A DNA stretch of 64,000 nt from Casuarius casuarius (Eukaryota; Chordata; Aves; Casuariiformes; Casuariidae). Numbering within the stretch: position 1 is the stretch's first letter; each line of letters starts with the position of its first letter. The stretch lies in the NCBI GenBank assembly GCA_003342895.1, contig PTFA01000311.1, positions 563,804 through 627,803 of the forward strand, written 5' to 3'. The notes under the pieces are model-generated. The model did no database searches, had not been told where the DNA came from, and was given only the letters and a program-made list of their open reading frames with translations. Shown here one piece after another: positions 37,567-49,921 of the stretch. A program made the position numbers and the translations under genes.

Positions 37567-37680
37567 GCTGTCAGGACACTTTGAATGGTATGCCCACAGT
37601 TACACTATGTGGATGTATTTTCTTCACTCCTTGTTACAACAAAATTGTATTTTGGTTTTGATGAGCTCCAAATGTCTGTG
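37567..37680 (+). repeat. Unknown ~115-bp dispersed repeat, copy 2
   Basis: This is the partner of 35123-35242, 2.4 kb away and direct. The shared strings are listed at copy 1. The two copies share neither flank, which argues against a recent segmental duplication and for either insertion of a short element or selective retention. No poly(A) tail, terminal repeat or target duplication is evident at either copy. Confidence 0.8.
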
Positions 37681-38804
37681 ACTCTTCCTTCTTCTTCCTT
37701 TCAGTATGGAGAAATACATTTTGTAATAGTCTGGTCCTTGAGGGCTCCCATCATTTTCAACTCAGACCCACGCTTTTTCCTCAGATCCCCTTTTTTCTTC
37801 CCAGGTTATATGTATATCAAAATTAAATGATTCTAAATACTTCCGATCTGTTTTTTTAAAGAAGAAAAAAACATATTAAACTTGGAGGATTCTGTTTTAA
37901 AGCTCTAATTTGGCTTCCCAAATCTATAACACATCAAAAGTCTGAGTGATAGCTATGTCATGAATGGTTTTAATGTTCTGTGAAGAACTTGATATTAATT
38001 TTGGAAGCAGAATCCAATAGCTTGAAGATTTCTTACCTGAAGATATTTGTGTCTTCAAAGTTCATGAGCCATGCTGCTGTTTAATGGAATAAATCTATTC
38101 TGCGTACTTTTTATGGATTTTATTAAAAAGGATAAGCAGGTCAATATATACATAGCACATATATTGCTGATTTTGTGACAATATACTAACCTGAGGTCAT
38201 AACTGAAAATAAATCTTTGTGTGAATAGGATCTATTGTCGAATTAATACAATACATAATTAGGGCCTATTAAGAGATTGTCTCTAGGAGGAATAATTGTG
38301 CTTTAGCTTTATACAGGATGAATTGTAAAGGGAAATCTAGTTAACAGAGAAGCCGGAATCTCCAACAGTGCAGATATATCACTACAGTTCATTGATCTTG
38401 CTGATGAAGGGCATTTGTATCTATAAAGTGGAAATGTTCATTGGATCTAAATGTCCATTCTCATCCTGGACCTAGTAAGATTAAATCATTTAAGCAAATA
38501 ATATATGTTTTTTGACTCAACTAAAAAAGATATAGCATTTAAGGGCTCACAGCAACTTCCACTTTAACCTTTACATCTTCTGATCTCTTATTGTGTGTTA
38601 ACAGTTTATTCGTATTTTTCCCAGTCCTTGCCTGATGATTAAATCAGTCCTATCTTTTATTTATCAGTGCTGTTTTTAGAGACTCTTTTTACCAAAAATA
38701 ATCTAATTCAATGAAAATGGGTGATAGGGTGTTTAGTCTGAGTACTAAAGGTATCATTCCTCTTTCCTGTCTCTTCCATACAGACAGACAAACTAATGTA
38801 AATT
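37681..38804. other. AT-rich noncoding DNA, no gene seen
   Basis: No gene or named repeat is visible. 38100-38480 is AT-rich and non-repetitive. Confidence 0.6.
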
Positions 38805-38843
38805 AAAAAAAAAAGAAAGAGAGAGAGTGAGAGAGAGAGAGAT
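38805..38843. repeat. A-rich run + (GA)n microsatellite
   Basis: AATTAAAAAAAAAAGAAAGA continues into (GA)n with one GTGA interruption. It is a homopurine tract of about 35 bases. Confidence 0.9.
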
Positions 38844-40474
38844 TTTAATCCCTACAACAAATGAGAAAAAGAAATAAAGAACTGAGCTTCTGCTTCTTTT
38901 CTTATCCTGTATAAGTTACATAGTTGTTAATTTTCTCAAAACATATGGTGGAGGCTTAGCAACAGTTTGTAATCCACATGGCATCTTTTGTCATACTGCA
39001 GAATGATGAGGCTGGTTTTGATGCTGCTTTTTCTAAAAGAAGCAGCTGCATGTGGTTCTGGATTTTGTCGATGGCATCAGGACAGAGAGTTGCTTTCCTT
39101 TGGCATCTTCTTTGCTTTCACTGGAATCGATTCCCATTTGCGCTGCCTTGGGAACTCCCATTTCAGCCTAAGATCACAGTGGAGACTTCTGTCACTGAAT
39201 GGCTTTGATTTTGCCAGGTCAGCTTAGACTGATTGCACAGCACAGCTCTTTCAAAAGGGAAACAGAGGGGGTCCCTCCACAGAAGGCTGTGCTGTCCACT
39301 CTCTCCAAGCAAATGGACACAGCACCCACAGATAGCACCCCAAGAAATCATAGAAGAAACTCCTAATCTAATCAACTATTCATACTAATTACTTTCATGG
39401 CAGTTACTTCAGAGTTTGGACTTTTACTAACAAGTTTTAGCAAACAAATATGCATAAGTTCATGACATGCTCTCTTGGAGTTCGACCAAAAATCTAGGCT
39501 GCTCTCATGCTTTCTCAGGATTAACTTTACTTCTAAATTAACCAATTATCTAAATCAAACATGGGTATGTATTCCTCAGAGGCTGTATAAAATTTCATTG
39601 TCTGAAAACTGTGCTTCTGTTCTTTCAGGCTGGACTCATGGTATGAAGTCAATAAGCCAAAGAGCAATATCCACCCCAGTGCAGATGCTCAAACAGCAAG
39701 AGCCATAATCGACTGACATTTGGAATTATACATTAAAAGCTGAAGCAAAGCTTTTACTTTATTAGGTGTTAGAGAGCCAGATACACAGATGTGAGACAAC
39801 ACAGAAGCAGTGTCAAGAAAACCATTTTACCCCCAGGATCTGGCAGCTGAACACACCAAAAGCATTTCTTTTTTTTAAACAACTCAAGACAGTTTTAAAC
39901 AAGCCAGTGGATCATTGGTTCAACACACAGCGCAGGTGTAGACCTAAACATTCTCCAGGCAAGCTAATTGATTAAGGAAAGTCATTACTTATATCTTTTG
40001 AGTTTACTAATGGGGGACCTGAGGAGTTTAAAAGCATATCAGGTTTCTAAGAGACTGACTCTGGACTGCATTTCAAAGTACATCAAATGCTGCTGTACCT
40101 CGACTGGATATTTGATACATACCATACAGCAAAGAGGCAGGGCTGCATTATAGTGGCCATGGGATGTGGGGGAAGTGCTTTCTGCACATCGCTACATAGG
40201 GGGTCTGGTCTGTCTTTTCCTCCATGCTACTTATACTTAGCATAATCATGCAAAGCACCCAGACAAAAGCCATCTGTGTTTAGTGTCACACTGTTCCTCT
40301 TCCTTTGCTTAACTGCAGCCTCCCCAGTCCTGAAGCTCCCTCCTGGGTGGGCTGGATCCATCCCAAAAGGGGAGGGCACAACCTGCACCTGCCAAAATGG
40401 AACTGCTACTGCTGTCCCAGGATAACTTTGTAGGGGTGAGGCTACCTTTGAATTCGCCAGCGGATTTAGCAAAC
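38844..40474. other. Noncoding DNA, no gene seen
   Basis: No supported gene. Short frames of 70-80 codons overlap in several phases at 38978-39375 and 40227-40472 without recognisable domains. Confidence 0.6.
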
Positions 40475-40493
40475 TTTTTTTTTTTTTTTTTTT
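40475..40493. repeat. T19 homopolymer
   Basis: Nineteen T are followed by GGAGGCAGGAGTGG. No CR1 or SINE body is recognisable on either side, so I do not interpret it as a retroposon tail. Confidence 0.9.
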
Positions 40494-40599
40494 GGAGGCA
40501 GGAGTGGTGCTGGTGGGAAAGCCTGCAAAAGAGAAGGCTTTGGAATTAAAACTGGATGTGGCAACATCTGAGATGTAAATGCATCATAAAACTACCTAG

Positions 40600-40800
40600 A
40601 CTGGCCCTTCAGGAAATGGAAAAGATGATGCAATAGCTATTTGCCATCTCTAATCTTTATTATAGCCGTCAACACCGGATTAAAGGCGAAGTTAGATGTT
40701 TCCGTCGAAATTACTTAGCCTGGAACAGTTAATGCTGATATTTAAATTGTCATCAGTAGATGTCAGAGCCAATCCTCCTTTGAGACAAATGAAGTTGTTC
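40600..40800. promoter_or_regulatory. Candidate conserved noncoding element with retained CpGs
   Basis: Five CpGs lie within about 43 bases (40666-40708: AGCCGTC, ACCGG, GGCGAA, TCCGTCGAAA) inside an otherwise AT-rich, non-repetitive stretch. Flanking cores include GATGATGCAAT, TCTAATCTTTAT and GATATTTAAATTGTCATC. CpG in vertebrate AT-rich DNA is normally lost by deamination, so a cluster suggests hypomethylation or constraint. It has no GC-rich island context. Confidence 0.4.
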
Positions 40801-42990
40801 ACACTTCTCCAGAAAGTGTTGTTCCTGACTGCCTCTCTTCCCATTCTCAAGGTTGCCTTGGCAATCAAACGGTTTAAGTAATCCTCAACTTTAGAAAAAT
40901 GAAAGCATAAATTTTGCAGAAACTGAAGACAATATGAGGAAAATCTGAAGTGCTGTTTGGACTAACTGTGTCCTGCTTCATTCAAATCGTAATCAGGCAT
41001 GATTTAGTCACTGCTGAAGCGAATTTTGAAGTTCTGAGTGCAAATATCACACGGATTTTACAAACATACTGTATTTTCAGATACTCTGTAGCTAGTTTGC
41101 GCATAGCTGTATTCTTAATCACTTTCCTACCCATAAGTTATTTCTTTGAGACATATACTGTCCATCTTCATATTGTATGACGAACGGGCAAATTGATATG
41201 TGGCATTCAGAATGGAAGAGCTGTATTTTTGCCTCGTTATACTGTGAGGTATATGTTTAAAACTTCATGCATCAAGGTGAGATTATAGCTCTTACTAAGT
41301 TAAGTGTGAACTAAATATCTGCTCTGTTGTTATATGCCAAAAAATAATATTTATGTTCAGCAGAGTTTGTGCCCCAGATATGTTTTCAGTAGGAATTCAT
41401 CTCTTTTGTACAGCAGGTAGCATGAAGGAAACAGGGATCAAGAAAAATAATGCTCCAATTAAAATAAAATAATTCCATGCTGCCAGGTTCTCAGGTTTAC
41501 CTACAGGAAATGAAAAAGCTGCTACTCACCAAGGTGGGATCCTGCCTGGAATTAGAATGACATCATGGAAGATTGTAAGTTGTCCACAAAAATCAGGAAT
41601 GCTTTAAGGGATGGGACAAATGACATACGGGATCCAAACTGCTGTTTCCTTTGTCCAGTATCGTGTTTGCAAAAATGACTGACTTTAGTTGTAGTGGCTC
41701 AGCCTCTGCCAGTAAGCAGGTGTGGGGTTACGTTTCTCGTATAAAAGTCTCCAAATACACACAGCATTCAGAGAAGGACACCACACAGGCTTTTCGTTGA
41801 TTGTACCATTTCAAGCTTTAACTCATCAAATTCTGCATGGTCTTATTATCTATAGGAGTGTGTCACTCCTCATTAAACCCAGCCACGACTTGGGTCCTGA
41901 GGGACTGTGGTTCTGGCCGTGCTGAGCATGGCAGCGTTGTGCAGAGGAGCCTGTTAGCATGAAAAGAGCTCTTTCGGAAGTGGCAGAGCGGTGAGAAGTG
42001 TGTGTGCTGTCTGGGCTGAGCTGGGCTGTTCCGAAGAGAGATAAGCAAGGCTGCCAGAGCACTGTGCCACACTGCTCCTAGTAAGGGTCTCTGTGCAAGA
42101 CCCCGTGGGTGCAGGCACTTGTCCGGAGCTCCTCTGCCATAGCATGGCAGCATGCCTTGCAGCCACCACTCTTGCAGCCATGTGTCCCACTGCCTGTTCC
42201 TGGGCTTTCAGTTTGTCATCCCTGAAGAGTCTCTGGAATTTGGTTGTAGGAATGAGACATGTAATGGGAGTTCTTCATCTATATCGTTCAATATTACATT
42301 TATTTCTAAACTTGAATGTCTCTTTCCTATGGTTGAGAGCAGTTTCTTTATGAACTTCGCTGTGTGATTTCTGCCACCCATTTATAATTTTCTGCATTCT
42401 TTTCAGAAACCCTTCTACTATTCTTTCTGAGCTGAGGTGACAAGTGCTGAACCTAATATTCTAGACAAGGCTGCATCATTGACTTAGGTTGTGGCACAAC
42501 TCTTTCTTCTCTGTGTTATTCTCTGTTGCATTCTGACTAACATCTTGTTCAGAGGAGAATCTTGGAATTTAACAATAATACTACCTGCTAAAAATGAGAC
42601 TGATGGGTCTCTCGGGGCGTGTGTGTGTATAATTAATTAACAAGGAAAACTATAAAGAGAATTAAAGAATATGCGGTACCAGCCTTTGGTTTTCTACAGG
42701 ACCAATGAAACTTATCATTGTCTTACAAATAATTCTCTACGCAGCCCTTATCTGTAATTGTCACAGCATTACCCCCCCCTCCACCTCCCCAAAAATATGA
42801 AAGCAGAAGAATGTGGTCCACAAAAGTACATATAATTTTCCTTCAGGGAGCTGGCACTTGAAGCTAAAGAAGACATGATTGCTTTTATAGCACTATGTAT
42901 CAGTAAAAAAAAATATGGATTCCAAAACACTGTGTTAAACCTGTGGCAGAGGGGGTAGTCAATTAACTAAAGCATTAAAATGAGATTAAA
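40801..42990. other. Noncoding DNA, no gene seen
   Basis: AT-rich, with a modest GC rise at 41880-42200 where several short frames overlap on both strands. No domain is recognised in any of them. A C-rich tract lies at 42772-42790. Confidence 0.6.
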
Positions 42991-42999
42991 AGAATTTTT

Positions 43000-43195
43000 A
43001 AAAAATCCACTCTGTGATTGGAGTAAACATGAAATTATATAGGATGGTTGGGTTTTTTTAAATGTCATTCAATTGTGTGTGAATGTAGCAAACCAATTAG
43101 ATAAAATTAAATTTCAAGCCTGATTGGCTTTTAAATATTCAATTTGAGCACTGCATTTTGTGTTTATTGCATTGCTCAGGAAACATCTAGAAATG
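43000..43195. promoter_or_regulatory. Candidate conserved noncoding element
   Basis: Very AT-rich, non-repetitive, and dense in cores such as CTGTGATTGG, GTCATTCAATTGTG, AACCAATTAGATAAAATTAA, CCTGATTGGC and TATTCAATTTG, i.e. CCAAT-type sites in both orientations plus homeodomain sites. No repeat signature is present. The function is inferred. Confidence 0.3.
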
Positions 43196-44957
43196 GCTGT
43201 TGAATCAAGGAATTAAATGAAACTTACACTGTCAATAGTCTAGCTGGGACTTGTGAGAGAGCATTATGGCAGTTCTATTTTATTCAGCACCATTAGATGC
43301 TAAACATACACTGAACACAGAACTATAAGTCCGAGAAAGGACACACTGGCTGCTGGAGCGCTTTGGCATTTATAGCTGGATAGCACCGGCAGATAACGAG
43401 AAGTCTGATACCATGGAAATCATAACTATGAAATATATAACAATAGTAACCCATGAAGATGGAATATATATCATGAAATATTGGAGGATAATTCAAATCT
43501 GCAAGGCAATCTGCTTTTCATTTCAAGTGTCGAGCCTATGTAAGCCATAACTTATCCAGGTATTACTCACGTGGGAAATAACTACAAATTTAGTACAACC
43601 CATGGAAGAAAAAAATCCGCACAGGAAGAACATGAAAAATGTAATGTTCTTTCTCCCCCTGCCCCCACTGTCTGAAAAAGAGAAGGACTTCTTTTAGAAA
43701 AATAGGCTCTCTACTTGTATAGTGGAAGCCTATTGCCGCTGTCAAGGGAGGTGTCTGCTGGAGAAACAAATCACGATAGCAAGAAGAAAGCTACCTTCTT
43801 TTCACTACTAGCACAAGTACGAATGATTAGCATATGATTACCACCAGTTTCCCCCCCTCCAAACAGTCTTAACAATCTTTGACCACTCTGAGTTGAAATA
43901 GAGAAGGATGTTACACAAAGTGCTTCATTATGGCCTGTATCAACTTGGACTTCTTTCCTCTGGGGTAAAGGTATCATTACTGCCTTTCATGTTGTATTTG
44001 ATGCTATGGGAAATGGGCTCTAGACCAGAGAGAGAAGGGGGGAGAGGAAACCTGTCTCGGGGCTGAAAGGTTGAGACAATATGTCATATGAATATTGTGT
44101 TTTCATGCTTTTTATGACAATCCAGCTCTCAGTCAAAGGTCAGAGTTTCCCATTATCCTGTTCTAGTGTTTTCAAAGCCATGGTAAGAAAATATCTGAAT
44201 GAAAAGCTACCGATATCTTTTTTTTTTCCTGCTGATAAAATACAGCAGCTCCAGGCAACAAAAAGAAAAAAAAAAAGTAGGGCCATTTCATTCTTTTATT
44301 TTCCATTTTTCTGCTGTAGTAACCTTTATGCCAGCATCCTTTCTATTCTCCTGAGGCAATCAATTTTCTTATGAAAAGCAAAAGATACACATGGCGACTG
44401 AGGCTATTGCAAGGGAACCTCCCCGAAATCATCTCTTTGTCTCTCTTTGGTTACCAAAACTAGAAATGTTAACAACTGGAGAATGCTTTGGAAAAAGGAT
44501 CTGGTGCATGTTCCTGTGCCCACTCAGAAGGACAGAGCAACAATCTTTCATTCAGCGTATGCACAGCAGGGCTTTGGTCTTTTTTTAAACTTACCACCAA
44601 AGGTTTCAAGAAACTGGTATTTCGTTTTCCTTCTTTCACTGTAAAAAATTGCTGACTTTCTAGCTGGCTATTTCTTGTTGACAGTATCTACAGATATGCT
44701 TATTTTCTTTGATCACACTGGTAAAATCCATGAAGTCTTACTAACAAATCCAAGCACAACAGAAAGGCAAAAGTTTCAATATAACTTTATAGAGCACCAG
44801 CCCTCTCAAAAGCACCATTCAAGATAGTTCCTGCTAGAACACAGATGAAAAAGATCACTTTGACACACAAGCCAGCCAAGCTTTTGGATCATTCCCAGGA
44901 CTCAGAATGAAATTCATCTGTGAAACAACCCATTCTAGATAACAATATACAAATGAG
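43196..44957. other. AT-rich noncoding DNA, no gene seen
   Basis: No gene is seen. Simple T and A runs occur at 44218-44228 and 44265-44276. The 97-codon frame at 44081-44374 spans both homopolymer runs and is not credible as a protein. Confidence 0.6.
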
Positions 44958-44958
44958 N
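44958..44958. other. Single undetermined base (N)
   Basis: One N lies within AATGAGNATAGC. It is an assembly ambiguity or low-quality base with no effect on any called feature. Confidence 0.99.
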
Positions 44959-45253
44959 ATAGCACACATCCAGCTTTGCTTTGGCAAGTATCCTGGGCCA
45001 TGGTTTCCTGCACTGAGGATCCCACCCTCAAACAGAAATAGCCAGCTGCTCAAGTACAGGGTGAGGAGCAACTGCGTAGGTAGCGGTTCTGCAGAAGGCA
45101 TCTGGAGTCGTGATGTCTAACCAGATTGTGCTGAGATACTGTTGTGAAAAAGGAAAAGATCATAAGGCAAGTACTGTAGTCCTGACTCCAAAATGCATGA
45201 AGCAATGCTACTCTACTCAGCTCTGCTACAGCCTCAGCTGAGAGTGTGCTCCT

Positions 45254-45680
45254 TCAAGAAAGATGCAAATCAATCAAGTAGAGGCCAGAATAATCAGTAG
45301 TCTAGAAAACATGAAGAAAAATTGAGAAATTTGGAGTTATTCAGCCTAAACAGAAAATCAGATGGAGTGCATGAAAGCAGCCTCCAAACAGGTGAAAGGC
45401 TGCTGCGAAGAAGAAGAAAGGAAAAGGAACAAAAAGTCACACTTTTAAATTACAGCAAGAAAAATTCAGCAAAGAAATTTTAAAAAGCATTTTCTAATGG
45501 TAGGGATAGGGAACCACTGGGCTAGATTGCCCTCAGAGGCAACTACAGAGTTGCCAGCACTGGAGATCTTTAAGGACAGGTTAGACAAACATTGTTCAAG
45601 AATAAAACGGATATCATCAATCCTTCCTTTAGGTAGGGACATACTAGATGGCCTAGGATGCTATAAAATTCTCTGGAAAG
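45254..45680 (+). mobile_element. Old CR1 LINE, 3' end fragment
   Basis: On the plus strand the order TAGAGGCCAGAATAATC, GTCTAGAAAACATGAAG, TTATTCAGCCTAAACAG, CAGGTGAAAGGCTGCTGC, AAATTACAGCAAGAAAAATT, GGGCTAGATTGCCCTCAGAG, GCACTGGAGATCTTTAAGGA, CAGGTTAGACAAACAT and TACTAGATGGCCTAGGATG follows the CR1 3' region from the end of ORF2 into the untranslated tail. It is strongly diverged, with small indels that break any reading frame. It resembles old CR1 families shared by reptiles and birds. The 90-codon frame inside it (45497-45769) is a shadow. Confidence 0.85.
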
Positions 45681-46275
45681 TGATACTAATGTGGACTCTG
45701 ATCAGCTGCAACCTCTACACATCACGCACCATCCAAATTGCTTCTGTTGGGAACTTCTACGTGGTCTAAGAGAAGGTATGTGTCAAGTGACCATGCTGGG
45801 AACAAGGGATGCATGAAGCAATGCTGCCTCTACCTCCGGTACTGATAACTGGCACTGTAAAGCTATTTCTGGGACTACTTCCATGGATATCCAGCTAAGT
45901 GGATTCTCTGCATTTTCAAGAAGAACCAGTGATGGAGCAGATGACTTCTGCCTAGAGGTGCCTTGGTACCACAGTAAAGATTTGCTGCTCTACTGTACTT
46001 TCTAGCTAGATTGTAAGGCAGTTATCATGTCGATATTTAGCGATCTCTCAGTTAAGCTGACTGTCAGGTAATGTAGTGGGGTCATCTAGCATTATGCAGG
46101 GGAAGTGACACACATATTTTGAGGGAAACACGGTGTTTCATGAAAGATGCATCCCAAAGTGTGCCAGGTTATGTATGCCATCCAACATCAGGACTTCCTG
46201 TGCTAAGATAGCCATGCACCTGGCAGTGCCTGAAGAGAAGCAAGCTTTAGACAGAAGAATTTTTCTCTTAAAGAT
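45681..46275. other. Noncoding DNA, no gene seen
   Basis: No gene or further repeat is recognised between the CR1 and the MIR. Confidence 0.6.
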
Positions 46276-46279
46276 ATAA

Positions 46280-46460
46280 ACCACTTTATAAACGTTCATT
46301 AAGCTTCTAATATCATCTCCATTTTACAAATGGAGACACTAAAGTTCACCATTTTAGCATCACTCCTGACACAAGCAGGGGATGATTTGGTGTTGACTGG
46401 ACACTGATGGTCACTGGTTGACATGTCTACCACTCTGCCTTTAGCACTATCCTCTGAGCT
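46280..46460 (-). mobile_element. MIR SINE relic
   Basis: Read on the plus strand, ACTTTATAAACGTTCATTAA, then TCTAATATCATCTCCATTTT, then ACAAATGGAGACACTAAAG, matches the reverse complement of MIR core and LINE-derived tail (GCTTTACAxACATTA..., ATTATxATCxCCATTTTACA, GATGxGGAxAC). The tRNA-derived half (toward 46460) is only faintly visible (CTACCACTCTGCC, TTAGCACTAT). MIRs are ancient tRNA-derived SINEs mobilised by L2. They are common in mammals but few and heavily decayed in birds. Confidence 0.65.
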
Positions 46461-47160
46461 GTTTTAGATGACACCTCTGTGATACAAGTAAAACTGTTCA
46501 AGTGCTATTAGCACTCCTACATGGCTGGCTGGAGCGCAGATGCTCTGAGGTGCAGGAAACAATTTGTTTGCCAAATTATCGGCTGCAGAGCCTTCCAATG
46601 CACTGCTCTTGCATGCAGCTATTACAGAAACAGAAAGAAAGGAAAATGCTTTTTGGACCGTTTTCTGGAGTCTCATTTTCAAACAGCCATGATCTGCATG
46701 CATGCACTCCCATTTCCATCCATCACAGTCTTACATGTTCTCACTGGCCTGCAGAGTTGAAACAAAAATTACTTTGTTTGCTCCTTCAAGATTAACCCAA
46801 GTCTCCACCTTAGTTATAATTAAAGGCAGATGCATCATAAGCTAGGACAAGCCTCAGACCTGTGTGAATAATTGCTCTACAGCACCAGCAAAGGACAGTG
46901 AGTCCGAAATTAGCAACATTGCTGTAGTCCCGGATTGGCTATTTGCCACTGAAACGTTCTTTTTGCCTTCTCTCTGTGCTGTTGGGCTTTGTTTGGTTTG
47001 TTTTTTCTTCCAGTGGCCCAGCTGAAACGATTGCAGCATTTATTTTTTTTCCTTTGTGAAGTGCCACTGAATTCCCAGGCACCTAGGGATTTTGTTTTAT
47101 TTTTAAGCCTTTAAAGACTTATGGCTTATGTCTCCTCTCAAGGAACCCTGTGCCTCAGAA
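46461..47160. other. Noncoding DNA, no gene seen
   Basis: No gene is seen. The 97- and 79-codon frames at 46502-46795 overlap in different phases without recognisable domains. Confidence 0.6.
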
Positions 47161-47600
47161 AAGACTCTCTTTGAGCGCTAAACCAGAGCAGCTGAGCTGA
47201 CTAGGAGCACAGGTCAAGCTGTGACTGCCATTGCGTCTGCCTCGCGGCTAAGAAGGTGACACCAGCAAACTCCTGCATGCGGGCTAAAGAAAGCAAGCCT
47301 CTGTGCTCCCGTCCTTGCAGAAAGCCTCCAGTAGCAACACTTTAATAGCGCCATAGTCTTGCCAGGATGAAAGCGTTTAAAGAGAGGTCAGCAGCAGCAG
47401 CGTTCGCTGAGAAACGATCCTGCCTCTCTCAAGGCAGTGGCAGCTTGGAAGGGCAGAGCCCCAGGGGCTCTGCCAAACATCTCTCCCAGCTCCAGGTGTC
47501 TAAGCGCAGGGCTTTGCCTGCCAGGGACCAACAGAGCAGCCCACGGGAGTCAGCATTTCAGAAGAAGTCTCCATTTCCTTCTCCGCTTGAGTGACAAGGT
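47160..47600. other. Moderately GC-rich block, no gene seen
   Basis: Scattered CpGs (GAGCGC, TTGCGTC, CTCGCGGC, CATGCGGGC, AGCGCC, AAGCGTT, CGTTCGC) occur in a locally GC-richer stretch. Two overlapping plus frames of 75 codons are Ser/Arg/Pro-rich and unrecognised. It may be a weak unmethylated region, but no promoter element is identifiable. Confidence 0.4.
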
Positions 47601-49890
47601 AGAACCGCCTTCTCTAAACTGGATGCCAGATGTATGCTTCACTCAAGAAGAAATCCAATGCTAGAGGAGACTCAGCTCAGGGAAGGTGATGAATAGTGTG
47701 CACACAGTGGAGGGCCATGCTCTCCAAGAGGCAATGGGGCTGAGTGAGCAATGCAAAGCTGGGGAAAATCAGCCGAGCTTCGCCCAAATAGTGCTTTGTG
47801 ATCAGGAAAAAAAATCAGCAATTTGCATGTCATACCTATTTATTAGGATGACTTCAACAGCAAATGTTACTCCCACATCATCTTTACATTCAAAGCCATA
47901 AAAACGTTCAAAATCAAAAATTCTGCATTCTCAGGAGAAAGATCTCTACCTTGGAAGAAAAACCTAAGTTTTACAAGATATTTTAGTGCTAAGTGAGTTC
48001 AATTAGTAGTCTGTAATTGGCTTCAACAAGCCCTCCCAGAAGCTATAACATTCCTTGCTTGTTTATAAGCTGCAATAAGAGTACCAAGAACTGAACACAG
48101 GCTCAAGAAGGAGTTTGAGTTCCTTTCTGATTTCCACAAAAACTGAGAAATTTTCAACAGAAGGATTAGGAGAGAAAACCTCTGTCTTTGTAATTACATG
48201 TGGGCAAGTGAATAGGAACAAGATGAAGTAGCACAGAGAGCTTATGGCAGAATAACTGAAGAACTACTTATAGTTGGTACTGAGGCAAAATTTGCAAGTA
48301 TTTTCCTGGGGGAATGCGCTGATGTCATTGTGTTAAGACCAGAAATAGTGATTTATCAATAGCTAGAAATCTCAAACCGTCGTATACCTCTGGAATTAAT
48401 GCTCTAGTTATGTACCTTTCTGACATAGATTCCTAGGGCTACAGCTTTTACTGTATCAGTAGATATCGACTCCATCACCCCAAAATTCTCTAATCTGCAA
48501 CCAGCATGCAAAATGTTGTGTCAGTGGCATGTTGGGAAATTGCAAAAACAGTATTTTTTAAAAGGGGCTGTACTCCTCAGTTTTCTTAAATCCAGTCCCC
48601 ACTGTGCAAAGAAACATCTGGTCTTCATTTTGCAGGTGTTGGTCTTCTTTTTTCCCCTCTGGAAAAAAAGCTGCATTGCTCGTGAGATGGCTTGCCTTGT
48701 TTGTGTATATGTTACCGACTTGAAAATACAAGTTACATGGTGGTTCTACAGTGCCACCAGTTATATTTTTCTGCAGTGTGATAAAATCCTGAGAGGTGAG
48801 ACACAGAGCTTGTAGGGAAATACAACTTAACATTCACACAAATGCTTCTTCCATCTCTTATTGGAAATTCCTGAGGTGATCCACAAGCCGATTGCTCACA
48901 GCTGTCCTGTATAACTGTCCACTAACCAACATTCATTTTTAGAACTTATTATTTAAATTCACTTTTGGCATTATTTTTTAACTTCTGTTGTATTGCATAA
49001 TAAATAGGTGCTGTTGAGTCAGATTTAGCCTGCAAATTGAAATTTTCAAAGAAAAATTTCTGCAGAACCTACAAACAATCAAAATATCCTCTGCACTTCA
49101 TTTTTCCAAGGGAAATGTGTATTTATTTTTAAATACAAACTGTTTGATACAGCATTCTCATCCCAAGCCATAGTCAAGAGAGACCTAGGGGAAAAAAAAA
49201 CAAATGTAGAAAATCAGTAATAAGACTGAAACATAGTTCACTTCCCAAGCTATGAGAAATATGGAAGATAAACAGGTGGTATAAATGTGTGAAAATAAAT
49301 TAGTTTTTTTAGTGGTCAAAAGCATAGGCAACTTCATTCCCATTTTAGAATGATGACTCTTCTGAGAAGTACCTTGGTCCAAGGAGAAGTGCATTCGCAT
49401 GGACATAAGCTGACTTGGATGTAGGAGGCAGCAGTTTCAAACGAGCTTCACTGAAGCCACTCAGCAAAACTCTCACTATTTCAGGAATCCAGGACTTGAC
49501 CTCCAGATTCTCATCTCAGCACCGATAGTCACCTATAACCTTTTCTGTGCACATTCCTCCACTTCTTTCTGCTCTATCATCTCCTTCTACTATCCTTCCA
49601 CTCACGCTGAAAATTGCAAAGCACTACAGGTTTTCTCACAGCCTGCTACTATAAAAGAAATTCAGGGTGACACTAAGAGTAGCTACCAAGCTACTACCAT
49701 TATAAAATGCTGAATAAATAATGAAATATTTCATTTTAATCATAGGTCATCTCTCTCATATCAGAAGAAATATTCTCAATGGGAAGGCACTTCTAAAATG
49801 AAAAATGTGTTGTGAGGAAGTCTGATTTGATTTTTTAATATAAATATTAACCAGATCAACTATAAATCACCAACCTCTGTACAATTATTG
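47601..49890. other. AT-rich noncoding DNA, no gene seen
   Basis: No gene or named repeat is visible. The 100-codon frame at 48513-48815 has no recognisable domain. Confidence 0.6.
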
Positions 49891-49921
49891 AGAAAAAAAA
49901 AAAGAAAAGAAAAAGAAAAGA
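49891..49921. repeat. A-rich purine tract
   Basis: (A)nG repeats (AAAAGAAAAG units) extend over 31 bases. No retroposon body is recognisable upstream. Confidence 0.85.

Noticed and set aside
40475..40493. T19 run as a retroposon tail
   Set aside because: Birds' CR1 does not end in poly(A), and no SINE or processed pseudogene body is visible next to it.
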